Shown: positions 1 through 11,086, counted from the first letter of the stretch. The stretch: DNA of 64,000 nt from Prorocentrum cordatum (GCA_963575745.1 CAUYUJ010003980.1:447643-511642), one strand, 5' to 3'. Translations and numbers: made by a program. Notes: generated by a model not told the origin, from the sequence alone.

Positions 1-1536
1 CAGCGCGTCGAGCCACTTCTGGACTCCGTCCTGCGCCTCGGCGCCCCTCACCATGTCCTCCTTCTTTTCCAGGATGGGCCCCAGGCCGCCCAGCATGTGG
101 GCGCGCATGGTCTCGAATTTGAGGACGCCATAGGCCCGCGCCATGCGCTTCAGCGACTTCTTGGATAGGCCGAGCCGCAGCAAGGGCTCGATGTCCGTGA
201 CCTCCTTCACGGTCTGGACCTCGGTCAGCTGGAGCCCCTGGTCCTCCGCGTCCACGTCGGGCTGAGGGTCGTTCTCCTCATCACTGGGAGGTTCTTCCTC
301 GAGGGGCGGGGGTGGCGCACGGGGCGGCCCTGGCACCACCCCCGCCTCCCTCGCCATCGGGCGGCCCACCTCCCTCGCCACTTCTTCCGTGGCTGGGGGG
401 GCGCCTGTGCTCTCGGGGTCGATGCCCACCCCCACGCCCTCCGTTGACCTCCGCAGGGCAAGCAAGCCTTCCTCTGAGAGCGCGAACCCCACCAGGACGT
501 CCATGCCCTCCTTGATGTAGTCGAAGCTCGCACGGAACTTCGCCACCCGCTTGGCGGCATGGTCAATGGAGCCTGGGCCCTTGTTCGCGCGCGCAGCGCG
601 CGTCACGGCCTCGTGCTCGGAGATGCCCTGCGTCGTCGCCACGCAGTTCGAGCACATGTACAGCTTGTGCTGCCCCTCTTTGCCCCTCCTCAGCTCGGGG
701 TATTTCTCGTTGTGCTCTTTGGCCTCCGCATAGCGGCGCATCTCCGCACAGCTGAGCTCGTCCACGTACTCCACCGCCATGATCTTCCAGTCGTCCAGCG
801 CCGTGCACCTCCGACACCAGCCCAGGCGGTGCGGCGGGGCCCAGTATGCGCCCATGCAGTGGACGTAGCCCGCCTCAGCGTAGTCCTCCTCCGTCATCAT
901 CTCTGCGTCTTCGAGCGCGGCTGGTGCGCCGTCGCTCGACTGGGGGGCCTGGCCGTAGACGGCTTTGTTGCTGCGTCGGCGGTGGCGCTTGCCCCCATGG
1001 CCGCTGAGGGCACCCGTGGTCGCAGCACTCGGGGCTTCGCTGGCGGTCCCGTCGTCCACGGCGCGCTCGCCGTCAGCAGTGCTGCGCGCCCCGCGGCCGC
1101 CACGGCCACCCGCAGCATGCCCCCTCAGCTGAAGGTTGTGGAGCGCGAGGGTGAGCGCGCCCAGCCCGCGCCGCTGCTCTGCGGTGAAGTCGGCATACGT
1201 GGCTGCCGCTGCCAGGGCGGCCGACGTCACTGGCACCACCGCCGATGCAGGCATCGCCGAGGCGCCATCGGAGGCGGCGGCACTGGGGGCGGCCCCCGTA
1301 CCGCCGCCTCCATCGGCGTCCTCAGCGGGGGTCGCTGATTCCGTGTGCACCGTCGGTGCCGTCCGAAAGGTCGCCGCCTCGGACATCATGTCGAACTCCT
1401 CGTCTTCGCTCTCCGACAAGCTTACCTGCTGGACAGGGCGCTGCGTCGGCCTTGCTTTGGAGGTTGGTGCCTCCCCCGCGGCGCACGTCTTGGCGGGCCA
1501 AGGCATCGGCGCAAACTTCGAGAACTTGGGCGCCAT
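1..1536 (-). CDS. Hypothetical protein, partial (3' end beyond window)
   Basis: The minus strand is open without a stop from position 1 to about 1900. The start chosen is the ATG at 1536-1534, giving 512 codons in the window; the C-terminus lies beyond the left edge. The N-terminus begins MAPKFSKF, followed by an acidic SESEDEEFD patch (about residues 42-50), a long Ala/Gly/Pro/Arg-rich linker, then a compact domain from about residue 213. That domain carries two Cys pairs, CRRC (241-244) and CSNC (295-298), which could bind zinc, and is followed by helical, charged sequence. Third codon positions are strongly G/C, as expected of a dinoflagellate gene. No intron is needed in the visible part. 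I do not recognise the family. It could be a host gene or part of a mobile element; coding status is well supported, function is not. Confidence 0.72.
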   Translation of the reverse strand, partial: MAPKFSKFAPMPWPAKTCAAGEAPTSKARPTQRPVQQVSLSESEDEEFDMMSEAATFRTAPTVHTESATPAEDADGGGGTGAAPSAAASDGASAMPASAVVPVTSAALAAAATYADFTAEQRRGLGALTLALHNLQLRGHAAGGRGGRGARSTADGERAVDDGTASEAPSAATTGALSGHGGKRHRRRSNKAVYGQAPQSSDGAPAALEDAEMMTEEDYAEAGYVHCMGAYWAPPHRLGWCRRCTALDDWKIMAVEYVDELSCAEMRRYAEAKEHNEKYPELRRGKEGQHKLYMCSNCVATTQGISEHEAVTRAARANKGPGSIDHAAKRVAKFRASFDYIKEGMDVLVGFALSEEGLLALRRSTEGVGVGIDPESTGAPPATEEVAREVGRPMAREAGVVPGPPRAPPPPLEEEPPSDEENDPQPDVDAEDQGLQLTEVQTVKEVTDIEPLLRLGLSKKSLKRMARAYGVLKFETMRAHMLGGLGPILEKKEDMVRGAEAQDGVQKWLDAL

Positions 1537-1893
1537 CACTTGGTCGGGTGGATGGCACGGGAGGTGCAGCTCGAGAGAATGTGCGAGACAGGTACTCACG
1601 AGCCAAACAGCTGACGGGGAGGAGAGGGGAAGGGGAGAGGCTGTACACCGAACCAAAATTGGGCGGCCAACTGCCAAGGCGGGACAAAAGTAGCACAGGA
1701 AGACTAAGGGCTGAAACCAACGGCTCCAGGTGCGTGGGACCCGTTCATTATGCTGGCGGAAAACGGCCTGACCCCCGTTCGGGACCCTGGACGGGCAGGA
1801 GAGGGGGGAGGGGGGCGAGGAAACCACGTCGCGGGCGGGCGACAAAGCGGACGGCGGGCCGCCGACGGCCCCAGGACCCGCGGGGCGGCCCCG
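1537..1893. other. Upstream region of the first gene
   Basis: About 350 bases lie between the chosen start of the minus-strand gene and the ACT microsatellite. The same frame stays open to about 1900, so the true start could be further upstream. I see no spliced-leader relic or TATA-like box here. Confidence 0.3.
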
Positions 1894-2157
<264 letters not shown>

Positions 2158-2590
2158 GGAGGAACCATTTTGCATATTTTAGAATCGATGCAATTCGGTG
2201 CGGTTTTGCCTACGCTTCGGTGCCCTCTTGCCTATCTTAACATAGTGCTCGTGCGCAGACCAAAACTGAGACCAATTCCAACTCTGGCACGTATGTTGGC
2301 TTCCAGCACCTCTGCGTTGACATAAGAGGTGTCACTTGGTCTTCACAGTCGTCTTGGGCTTCTCTACATTCAAAATCTTATTGTGAGGCTATCCCAAGCA
2401 GGTTGGGATTGGGCCCAGTTTGCTTTTCGCACTGGTTGGGATTGGTCCCAGTTGGTTGGGATTCGGCCCACATGCGGTCGAACCCCCCCCTTCCATCCAG
2501 GGGGGGGCGGGGTCCGGTTCCACCCCCTCTCCCCTCCAAGCGACCACAGAACGCGCTCTGTCATAGATACAGAGATAGAGGGGTGTATGG
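2158..2590. other. No gene seen; short GTTGGGATT repeat
   Basis: The only structure I see is three imperfect copies of GGTTGGGATTSGKCCCA between about 2400 and 2475, and a C-run/G-run pair (CCCCCCC ... GGGGGGG) at 2487-2510. Confidence 0.4.
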
Positions 2591-2775
2591 ATATATCTAG
2601 ACATATGAGAATGTATTTATATATATGTAGCATATATCGACATGTAGGTGTGTATATATATGTATATGTATATGTATATGTCTTGATTGATTGAATGATT
2701 GACTGATAGACTGGTAGAGTGGTATATAGATAGGTATACATATATATATATATATATATATAGATAGACAGGTAT
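2590..2775. repeat. TA/TATATG-rich microsatellite
   Basis: A/T-rich simple sequence with TATATATG, GTATATGTATATG and a pure (TA)n run near 2740-2762, unlike the GC-rich surroundings. Confidence 0.85.
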
Positions 2776-2959
2776 GTATGCACATGTTTGTTCGAAACAG
2801 ATAATTCGAAAGAAAGGTCGGCTGATAGATAAGCATATGCGCGCGACAATAGGAAAGTTGAAGAAACCACCGAAGAACACAGAGCCATCGCAGATCGACA
2901 ACCTCCCCTTTCCCCCTCCCAACATCCACATCACCCGTAGGGTGGTCCGATCGGTATGA

Positions 2960-3815
2960 TATGACCTGCTTGGCTAGTAAGTGTCGTTATGCCCCGCTGT
3001 CGTGTTATGAAATATTCGGTGATGCGGTCATGACTGATATGATATTATATGTCATGGTGTGTTATGGCTTGCCCGGTTATACTATGTTTTGTTGTGTTAT
3101 GCCACTTGTTGTTATGGCATGTTCTGCTCTGGTATGTGCTGCGGTTCCCTGTTATGAGCTGACTTGTCATGACGTTGTTATGGTATGTTATGACATGTTC
3201 TGTAATGCCGGTGTTATGCTATGCCATGTTATGTTATGTTGTGTCATGTTGTGCTCTATCGTGTTCGTCGTCGCTATGCTCTGCTATCGTGTTATGGCAT
3301 GATCTGTGATGCTGTGTCAAGATATGGTATGCTATGTCAAAATGTGTGATGAATGATGATCGGTTATGTTACGGTATGTTGTGTTGCGTCGTCTCCTGTC
3401 CTGTCATGTTCTGCTCTGGATTATGTGATGTTTGTGTTCTCTTTTGTCATGGCATTGATGTGTTATTATCTGCCATGGCCTGTCATGCTCGTGTTATGAT
3501 CTGTCATGCTATGTTGTGACATGTTGCGTTATGTTGTGTTCGTCGTCGCTTGCTCTGCTGTCGAAGCATGAAACATCATGTGATGCTGCGTCATGATACG
3601 ATATGTTATGTCAAGGTGTTCTGGTACGCTCGGCTGTGTTATGTTGTGTCGTGGTATGTTGTCTTCAGATGTAATGTTATTATCTGGTATGTTATGTGAT
3701 GTTCTGTCATGCTATACTTTGTCATTATATCGATATGCTCTGTTCTGTCATGTTCTGTCATGCTCTGTTCCGTTCTGTCATGTTCTGTTCTGCCATGGTG
3801 TGTTCTGTCGTGTTC
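2960..3815. repeat. Cryptic TGTTATG repeat tract
   Basis: The + strand is a loose patchwork of TGTTATG, TGTCATG, TGTTCTG and TGATATG words joined in varying phase, for more than 800 bases. It resumes in places up to about 5000. No fixed period is visible; this looks like a very degenerate heptamer array. The Cys/Met/Val-rich reading frames are artefacts of it. Confidence 0.8.
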
Positions 3816-3823
3816 GTCGAAGG

Positions 3824-4035
3824 CGCGAGGCGGGACACCCGCGACTCTTGGGGATCATCGGGACAACTTGGGGTCTGGAGGCCGCGGTATGCAAGGTGGA
3901 GTTGGCCGGGCGCGAAGCGGGACACCCGCGACTCTCGGGGATGATCGGGACAACGTGGGGTCTGGCGGCCGCGGTATGCAGAGTGGGGTTGGCCTGGCGC
4001 GAGGCGTGATACCTGGGATCATCGGGACAGTCCCT
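3824..4035. repeat. 87-bp tandem repeat, about 2.4 copies
   Basis: The word CGCGA(G/A)GCGGGACACCCGCG starts at 3824 and 3911, with a degenerate third start at 3998, so the period is 87. Each unit carries GGGGATSATCGGGACAAC and GGCCGCGGTATGCA. Because 87 is a multiple of three, the frames stay open without being genes. Confidence 0.9.
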
Positions 4036-4124
4036 AAAATCTAACAACACCGACCTGTGGGGTGGGAAACAAATGGGAAGTAGGAGACAAGGACACGGAT
4101 GAGGCGCCAGGGCGGAGAGCGGAG

Positions 4125-5100
4125 ACGGCGTGACTTCAGGACGCCTGTTGCGTTCAACGCGCCATCGAATCGGTCATTGCTGCGCCTGTTTGTCCCTGTG
4201 GTTAACCTGACGACGGGGCGGCGCCGTGCAGCGGTGGCGACTGTATACCTGATGTTGTGCTGTAGTGTGTTTCGTTGGTTTCTGCCCCAGTGTAGTATGC
4301 GACGCTGTGCTCTGTTATGTTCTGACCTCGACGGGCCGGCGTGAAGTCGTGACGCCTGGTCGAGGCCGTAGAGTGGTGGCTACTATATACGTGGCGTTGT
4401 GCTATAGCGCGTTTGACTGGAATCTGCCGCAAAGCAATATGTGATACTATATTATGTGATGTTCTGATCTCGACGGGCCGGCGTGAAGTCGTGACGCCTG
4501 TCACGTTAGATACGTCGTCGAATCGCTCTGCTCTGTGGCACATGTTGGGACATGATATGCTCTGTCAAGCTATGTGATAGTATATATGTTCCGTGATGCG
4601 GTTGACGTCTCAGCTCAGTATAGAATATCAGATCTGCTCGTTTAGTGTGTTTTGCCATGTCTTGTTCTGTCGTGATACTCTTCTCCACTACTGCCGCTGC
4701 TGTCTTCAAAAATGTTCGGCAGTGTTCTACGTGGTAACGGTCTACCATGATATGCTCTGTTATGTCAAATTATGTCCTCCACTGGCCAGCGTGACGTCGT
4801 GACGCCTGGGCGACGCCGTGGAGTGCCGGCTACTGGATAGGCGATGTTGTGCCATAGTGCGTTTGGTTGGATCCTGCCCCGATGTAGTATGTGATACTGT
4901 GTTCTGTGATGTCGTGATCTCGACGGGCCATCGTGACGTCGTGACGCCTGTCACTTCCATTATGTTCCACATAAAACGTTGTACCATGTTACGCTCTATT
5001 ATGTCCTGCTCTTATGTTCTCAACGGGCCAGAATGACGTCGTGACGCCTGGCCGACGCCGTGGAGTGGTGGCTATGCATACGCGATGTTGTGTTATAGTG
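4125..5100. repeat. Diverged repeat with GTGACGTCGTGACGCCTG core
   Basis: The core CGGGCC..CGTGAMGTCGTGACGCCTG occurs near 4351, 4493, 4801, 4943 and 5043. The pair 4351/4493 (spacing 142) is repeated as 4801/4943, offset 450, so a block of about 450 bp seems to have been duplicated. TGTTATG-type words fill the gaps. Confidence 0.75.
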
Positions 5101-5119
5101 AGTGTGTATGTGTGTGTGC

Positions 5120-5172
5120 GCGCTAGCGGACAGGCCTAAACGGCATCCCCGTTTAGGCCTTTCCGCTAGCGC
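5120..5172. repeat. 53-bp foldback (hairpin)
   Basis: Left arm GCGCTAGCGG-ACAGGCCTAAACGG pairs with right arm CCGTTTAGGCCTTT-CCGCTAGCGC around a loop of about 5 nt, with only one or two mismatches over 24 bp. It lies just before a GT microsatellite. It resembles a small foldback/MITE-like element; no target duplication is obvious in the low-complexity flanks. Confidence 0.88.
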
Positions 5173-5202
5173 AGGCTTCACCTGCCTCGCCGCCGACGCA
5201 AA

Positions 5203-5260
5203 AAGTGTGTGTGTGTGTGTGTGTGTTTGTGTGTGTGTGCGTTTGTGCGTGCGTGTGGTA
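5203..5260. repeat. (GT)n microsatellite
   Basis: GT dinucleotides with a few TTTG and GCGT interruptions. Confidence 0.9.
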
Positions 5261-5377
5261 GGGTGATGCCCCAATGATTATATGTGGTACTGTGTTATGT
5301 GATGGCATTATGCCCTTCTGTTATCTCTTCCGTTAAAGTATGCTCTGTCATGCTCGCTTCTGCCACACTATGCGTTG

Positions 5378-6545
5378 GTATGGGGCCACGAAGCGCTGTA
5401 TTGGGTGTGGCGGACGCATGTGGCCACCCCCACTGGGGCCTTCGGTGGAGCTCCCTATGGGGCCACGAAACGCTGTACTGGGTGTGGCGGGCGCATGTGG
5501 TAACCCCACTGGGGCATTGGATGGGGCTCCCCATGGGGCCACGAAACGCTGTACTGGGTGTGGCGGGCGCATGTGGTCACCCCCACTGGGGCCTTCGGTG
5601 GAGCTCCCTATGGGGCCACGAAACGCTGTACTGGGTGTGGCGGACGCATGTGGTACCTCCACTGGGGCCTTCGGTGGAGCTCCCTATGGGGCCACGAAAC
5701 GCTGTACTGGGTGTGGCGGACGCATGTGGTCACCCCCACTGGGGCCTTAGGTGGAGCTCCCTATGAGGCCACGAAGCGATGTATTGGGTGTGGCGGACGC
5801 ATGTGGTACCCCCACTGGCGCTTTACGTGGAGCCCCCTATGGGGCCAAGAAACGCTGCACTGGGTGTGGCAAACGCATGTGGTACCACCACTGGGGCCTT
5901 ACATGGAGCTCCCAATGGGGCAACGCAACGCTGTACTGGGTGTGGCGGGCGCATGTGGTAACCCCACGGGGGCCTTACGTGGAGCCCCGTATGGGGCCAC
6001 GAAGCGCTGTACTGAGTGTGGCGGACGCATGTGGTACCACCCACCTCCTGGGGCCTTCGGTGGAGCTCCCGATGGGGCCACGAAATGCTGTACTGGGTGT
6101 GGCACACGCATGTGGCCCCCCCCCGCTGGGGCCTTACGTGGAGCCCCCATATGGGGCCACGAAGCGCTGCACTGAGTATGGCAGACGCATGTGGTACCCC
6201 CACGAATCGCTGTACTGGGTGTGGCAGACGCATGTGGTACCCCCCCCCTCTGGGGCCTTCGGTGGAGCTCCCTCTGGGGCCACGAAACGCTGTACTGGGT
6301 GTGGCAAGCGCATGTGGTACCCCCCCCCCCCTAAGGGGCCTCACGTGGAGCTCCCTATGGGACACGAAACGCGGCACTGGGTGTGGCAGACGCATGTGGT
6401 ACCCCCCCCGCTGGGGCCTTCGGTGGAGCTCCCGATGGGGCCACGGCACGCTGTGCTGGGTGTGGCAGACGCGTGTGGTACCCCCCCCTGGACCCTTCGG
6501 TGGAGCTCCCTATGGGGCAACGAAGCGCTGTACTGGGTGGGTGAA
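5378..6545 (-). repeat. Composite satellite, copy 1: about 15 units of 77 bp
   Basis: Tandem units of about 77 bp, each reading CTGTACTGGGTGTGG, CGGACGCATGTGG, a C-run, CTGGGGCC, TTCGGTGGAGCTCCC and TATGGGGCCACGAA. Unit starts at 5396, 5473 and 5549 give the period. Later units have C-run expansions and indels. The element is reversed here relative to the copies at 22-29 kb: its head module (6609-6655) lies at the right. I find no clear tail module at the left. Reading frames of 60-340 aa through the array are repeat translations. Confidence 0.93.
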
Positions 6546-6660
6546 ACGCATGGAGGAAGGAGGAGGGGGAGGAGGGCACGGGAGGAGGAGAAGGAGACGC
6601 GGCGCGGGGATCGTTTCTTCAAAACGAAGACCCAACACCATAGGACGGTTTGGAAAGACA
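6546..6660 (-). repeat. Head module of composite satellite copy 1
   Basis: A purine tract (GGAGGAGGGGGAGGAGG) is followed by sequence whose reverse complement contains CCGTCCTATGGTGTTGGG and TCTTCGTTTTGAAGA and then GCCGCGTCTC. The same module heads the copies near 23681, 28088 and 62515. Confidence 0.82.
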
Positions 6661-6824
6661 GTGTGACACGCAGCGTCTTGGAGCGCTGGAGGCTGAAATC
6701 GAGTTTTTTTCCCAAACATGTTAAAACCCCCGACACCAAAAAACATTGGAAACGCACCACTTTTCACACTGTTCATTGAGGCTCGAATTTGGTTTGTATT
6801 TCTTTCCCTAGGTTCCTCTTAAAT

Positions 6825-7310
6825 GCCCCTCCACAAAAGAATCAAGCTGTAATCCGCCACAAAAGGAATCCTTTTGCAATCCGACGCAAAGGGAGACCAA
6901 TTTGCAACCAACCACAAAAGGAATCCTTTTGCAATCTAAGGGCAACAAAAAGGATTCAAAACGTAATCCGCCACAAAGATCCTTCTGCAATCCGCCACAA
7001 ACGGAATCCCATTGCAACCCACTGAAATGGAATTCGTCTCCAATCCGCAACAAAAAGAATCCGTTTGTAATCAGCCGCAACAGGAATCCTATCGTATTAT
7101 GCCGCCAGGGGAATCCGTTTGCAATCCACCACGAAAAAACATATTGCCAGACGTCACGGACGAAATAAATTCGCAATTCGCTTCGCAAGAAATCGATTCG
7201 TAATCCTCCACAACGAGAAAGAATGTGTAACCCGATACAACGAGAATCCTTTTGTTGCAACCGGCCACAAACGAAACCAAACAGTACTCCGCCACAATAA
7301 GGAATCAATA
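6825..7310. repeat. Degenerate 26-bp repeat, CCACAAAAGGAATCC
   Basis: A loose tandem of AATCCGCCACAAAAGGAATCC with CTTTTGCA, drifting in length and sequence. The strongest copies contain the palindrome AAAAGGAATCCTTTT. Lys/Asn/Pro-rich or Phe/Leu-rich frames across it are not genes. Confidence 0.82.
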
Positions 7311-7319
7311 TGTTCACCA

Positions 7320-7790
7320 CCACTGATATTACCCCACCCACCGCCACCACCACTACCCTTTCTGGGTCAAGAAGATGGCGATGGCGTTTGCGGCGGCGGC
7401 GGAGGCGATCCCCTCCTACCACCGCCAGCACCTCCACCAAGGAAGGAAAATGGGCACCATAACGGAGAAGTAGAGGGAGAATGGGAAGATTATGTGGCGA
7501 TGGAACATATACTGCCGCTGCTAATACTACCGCCACCTCAATCGCCACCACTTCACCGCCACCAGCACTATCCATTCTGCGTCAAGGGATTGGCGGCGAC
7601 GGTCGCGGTGGCGGATGCGACCCCTCCTGCCACCACCGCCGCCGCCACTCACTTCCACGAATGCTTCCACTACTGCTGAAACTACCACCATCACCGCTAC
7701 AAACACTACTCCGCCACCAACACTGCGGTGCTGGACACGATCCCCTATTACTACCGCCGCCACCTCCTCCCCCTCCTGGATCGCGCTGTG
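7320..7790. repeat. Cryptic CCACCG triplet-rich tract
   Basis: The + strand is rich in CCACCG, CCGCCA and CACTAC triplets without a fixed long period. No convincing gene. Confidence 0.6.
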
Positions 7791-7904
7791 TGTTGGTGTT
7801 AGTGGGCAACCGCGCCCCCCTGACATTTCCTCTTTTGCGATGGGTGTGCAGAGAGAGAGGGCGCAACCGCTTCCCCCGCCCAGTTCCTCCTCTGCAGTGC
7901 GTGC

Positions 7905-8302
7905 GTGGACAGGCAGAGAGAGGGAGAGAGAGGGAAAGAAAGAGCGAAATAGAGAGGGATGGGGAGAGGGAGAGCGATAGAGAGAGGGGGGACACAGAGA
8001 AAGAGAGAGAGAGAGAGACAGAGAGAACACACAAACAAAACCACAGAGAGAGAGGGAGGGAGCGAGAGAGAAAGAGAGAGAGAGAGAGAAGTGAGAGAGA
8101 GAGAGATATAGCGAACACAACAATAAAGAAAACAAGCATCGCTCCCCCCATCCGTCTGGGTGTGCAGAATGCGAGGTAGCAACTTCCCCCCCTCCCAGTC
8201 CCCCTTGGTGCTGCGTGTACAGATGCAGGAGAGCAGCCGCTCCCCCCTCCCAGATCGATCCCCGCGTTGCGCGCATGAAGAGAGAGAGAGAGAGAGAGGA
8301 AA

Positions 8303-8333
<31 letters not shown>

Positions 8334-8560
8334 AAGAGAGAGAGAGAGAAAACAAGAGAGAGAGAGAGAAATGACTATATATACATATATATAGAGGAAG
8401 AGCGAGAGAGACAGAGAGGGGGGAGGGAGAGGGAGAGAGAGGAAGCGAGAAAGAGAGAGAGAGAGGGAGAAAGAGAGAGGGAGAGAGAGAGAAAAAGGGA
8501 GGGAGGGGAAGGGAGGAAGGGAGGGAGGGGGGGGGAGAGAGAGAGAGAGAGAGAGGGAGA
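7905..8560. repeat. (GA)n purine tract
   Basis: About 650 bp with almost every base a purine on the + strand, mainly GAGA and GAGAGG, broken at 8110-8275 by mixed sequence. Ser/Leu-rich frames on the minus strand are its translation. Confidence 0.95.
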
Positions 8561-8569
8561 GCATCCCCT

Positions 8570-9330
8570 CCCCCTCCCACTTCCTCATCTGCGTTGTGCG
8601 CGGAGGGTGCGAGGGGTAACCGACGCCCTATTGCATTGCCCACTCGGCCGTGTGCGTGGAGGGCACAAGGGAGAGCGGTCGCTGCACATCTACCCCCCCC
8701 CCCTCCCTCCGCTCGCCCTCACCCCTTTTCCTTGCCACCCTCCTTCCCTCCGTGCTGTTCCAATAAGAGCACACTAACAACCCAGTGGGACTGCAATAGA
8801 AATGTCTTCCCATTCCTTCCCACCCTTTTCCTCCAGTATAACTACGACACAAATTCAATAGGAACGCAAAGGCAAGTCAACCCCTTCTCCCTCCATCCCC
8901 ACACCTCCCTCCTCCTACTCCTCCTCATCCTTCTCCTCCCCCTCCAATCGGAATGCAATATAATAATTAGTAGGCATGTGCATTCGCATGGGAGGTCCTA
9001 TGGGATGCGGAGGGAGGAGGGGCTTGAGGGATTCGCAATGGCTACTTGCAAGGTCGCATGGTCGAGGTGCAACAAATCCCATATCCAAGAACACCCGAAT
9101 TATGCAACCTGCAACCGAATCTCACGTTCCAGGGCACGGAGATGCAACCTCCACTCCTCCCTCCGTAGCCATGGATTTAAGTAACACAGTTCCTTCACAC
9201 CTTGCACGCGGGTGTTCGTATTGACCGTTTTGCATCCGAGAAGAATACTACATGTCAAAATCATCGAGAGAGCGTGATCCACCGCCGCTTTACTGTGGAA
9301 AATTGCCAACCTTTTCCTCCGGAACCCGGG
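8570..9330. other. No gene supported
   Basis: Pyrimidine-rich sequence followed by ordinary-looking DNA around 9000-9300. Frames up to about 190 aa exist on + but have no recognisable composition or domain. A 10-base match to the start of a spliced leader at 9167-9176 is not continued, so I do not call it. Confidence 0.35.
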
Positions 9331-9334
9331 GTCG

Positions 9335-9590
9335 CCCCCCCCCCCCCCCCCTCCGAAAATCCCCCCCCCCCCTGCTGGAACCCCTCCCCCCTCCCCCCCC
9401 CCCTCCCCCCCCCCCCCCCGGCAAAACCCCCCCCCTCCCCTAACCCCCCCCCCCTCCCCTCGAAAACCGGGGGGGTCACTACCGGTTCGAACCCCCCTCC
9501 CCCCCCCCCCCCCCCCCCCGGAAAAACCGGGGGGGGTCACTACCGGTTCGAACACCCCCCCCCCTCCCCCCCCCTACTCACCACCAGCAA
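9335..9590 (+). repeat. Poly-C arm with two GGTTCGAACC modules
   Basis: Long C-runs hold two copies of AAACCGGGGGGGTCACTACC followed by GGTTCGAAC and C-runs (about 9464-9500 and 9523-9560). It is the left arm of an inverted repeat whose right arm is 10125-10320. GGTTCGAACC fits the RNA polymerase III B-box consensus. Confidence 0.85.
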
Positions 9591-10120
9591 ACGACTCCCG
9601 GTCCCCACCACCGTCCGCATCACATCCCCCACTGGTGTTCCCAGCCCCACTGTCCTCACCACCTACTGTCCCCACCAGTGGCCCCACCACTGTCGCACTG
9701 TCCCCGCTGTCCCCAGAACTGTTCCCACCACGGTTCCACTGTCCCCACTGTCTCCACGGCCCCAACCACTGCCCGACTATCCCCACTGTCCCCACTGTCC
9801 CACTGACTCCTCCGCTGTCCCACTGAGCTGTCCCACTGTTCCCACCACTGTCCCCACTGTCCCCACCACTGTCCCCACTGTACCTCTGTCCCATTGTCCC
9901 ACCGCCGTCCTCGCCACCGCCTTCACCACTGTCCCCACCACCATTGTACCCTCCACTGTCCCACTGTTTCCACCTCATTCCCATTGTCCCCACACCACTG
10001 TCCCCACCACCACCATCACCACCACTGTCCACTGTCCCCCCCTGTTCCCACCATTGTCCCCACCACTGTCCCCACCACTACCGTCCCCACCACTGTCCCA
10101 CTGTCCCACTGTCCCCCCGG
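9590..10120. repeat. Cryptic CCCCACCACTGTCCC repeat
   Basis: More than 500 bp of loosely repeated CCCCAC, CACTGTCCC and CCCCACTGT on +. It lies exactly between the arms of the C-run/G-run inverted repeat. Confidence 0.88.
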
Positions 10121-10124
10121 TTTT

Positions 10125-10320
10125 CCGGATCCGGAGGGGGGGGGGGGGGGGGGAGGGGTTCGAACCGGTAGTGACCCCCCCCCCTTTTCATGATGAGCAG
10201 GGGGGGGGGGGGGGGGGTTCGAACCGGTAGTGACCCCCCCCGGTTTTCTGGAGGGGGGGGGGGGGGGGAGGGGGGTTCGAACCGGTAGTAACCCCCCCCG
10301 GTTTTCCGCCAGCAGCGGTA
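10125..10320 (-). repeat. Poly-G arm with three GGTTCGAACC modules
   Basis: Three copies of GGGTTCGAACCGGTAGT with GACCCCCCCCGGTTTTC, separated by G-runs up to about 19 long. It is the reverse complement of the modules at 9464-9560. Confidence 0.87.
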
Positions 10321-10394
10321 GAACACGCTCTTTCAAATCATCGCATGTCCGCCTGTGTTGCAATAGAAAGCGTAAGAAAACACCAACACCTTCG

Positions 10395-11035
10395 TTAAAT
10401 AGACCGTGTTTTGAGCCCGCCCATAGAGAGGGGGGGCTCTCGAGACTTCTTCGTGTTCCACTCACAAAAAGGACCCCGCTCGAGGCATCCTCACGGTTTG
10501 CCTCCTTGGGGCGCTCAGGTGTTATGCCTGGTGGCGCATTATGATGACCCGCTCTAATTAAAAACGCGACGTGCGAGCCCACGGGGAGGGGCCCTCCGCT
10601 CGAGACTTCGTTGCTTTCCATTCACAGACGAGGCCCCCGTTCGATGCGTCTTCGCTATTTCTCCCCCTTGGGGTGCTCAGGTGCTACGCCTGGTGGAATA
10701 TTCCGATGGCTAGCTCGGACTAGTAAGAGAACTACGGGTCCATGGGGAGGGGGCCCCCGCTCGAGACTACCTCGCGGCCAATCACAAACGAAGCCCCCGC
10801 CTGAGACATCCTCGCGAGTTGCCCCCCCCCCCCCCACCCCCCCCCGGGGCGCTCAAATACCATGCCTGGTAAGGTTTGCCGAGGTCCGCTCGAATTCGCA
10901 ACGTGAAGTGCGGACCCCATAAGGGGAGTCCCCAGCTGGAGACGTATTCGCCATTAACTCACCAGGCGAAGACCCTGCTTGGACCGGATGGCCCGATCAG
11001 GTTACCAACGCGAAGTGGGATCCCCACAGGGGGGG
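10395..11035. repeat. About 161-bp tandem repeat, 3.7 copies
   Basis: CGAGACT occurs at 10441, 10601 and 10762, with a degenerate start near 10937. Each unit has CTCGAGACT, TCACAAACGA, GCCCCCG, TTGGGGCGCTCAGGTG and ATGCCTGGTGG. The last unit carries a long C-run that lengthens it. Confidence 0.88.
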
Positions 11036-11086
11036 GATCGTAGTGATGTTTTCACTGCTGATCCATGAGTAGGAGGGGCAGGGAAG

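Noticed and set aside
5378-6779. Open frames of 60-342 aa through the 77-bp satellite, also at 22-29 kb and 62.5-64 kb
   Set aside because: All three frames on both strands stay largely open and encode the same diverged repeat; they appear at every array and no start or domain stands out.
7527-8643. 353-aa Ser/Leu-rich frames on the minus strand
   Set aside because: Produced by the GA purine tract; two frames of equal length overlap.
9167-9187. Plus-strand spliced-leader start CCGTAGCCAT
   Set aside because: Only the first 10 bases match; the rest of the leader is absent, unlike the triple relic at 12.1 kb.
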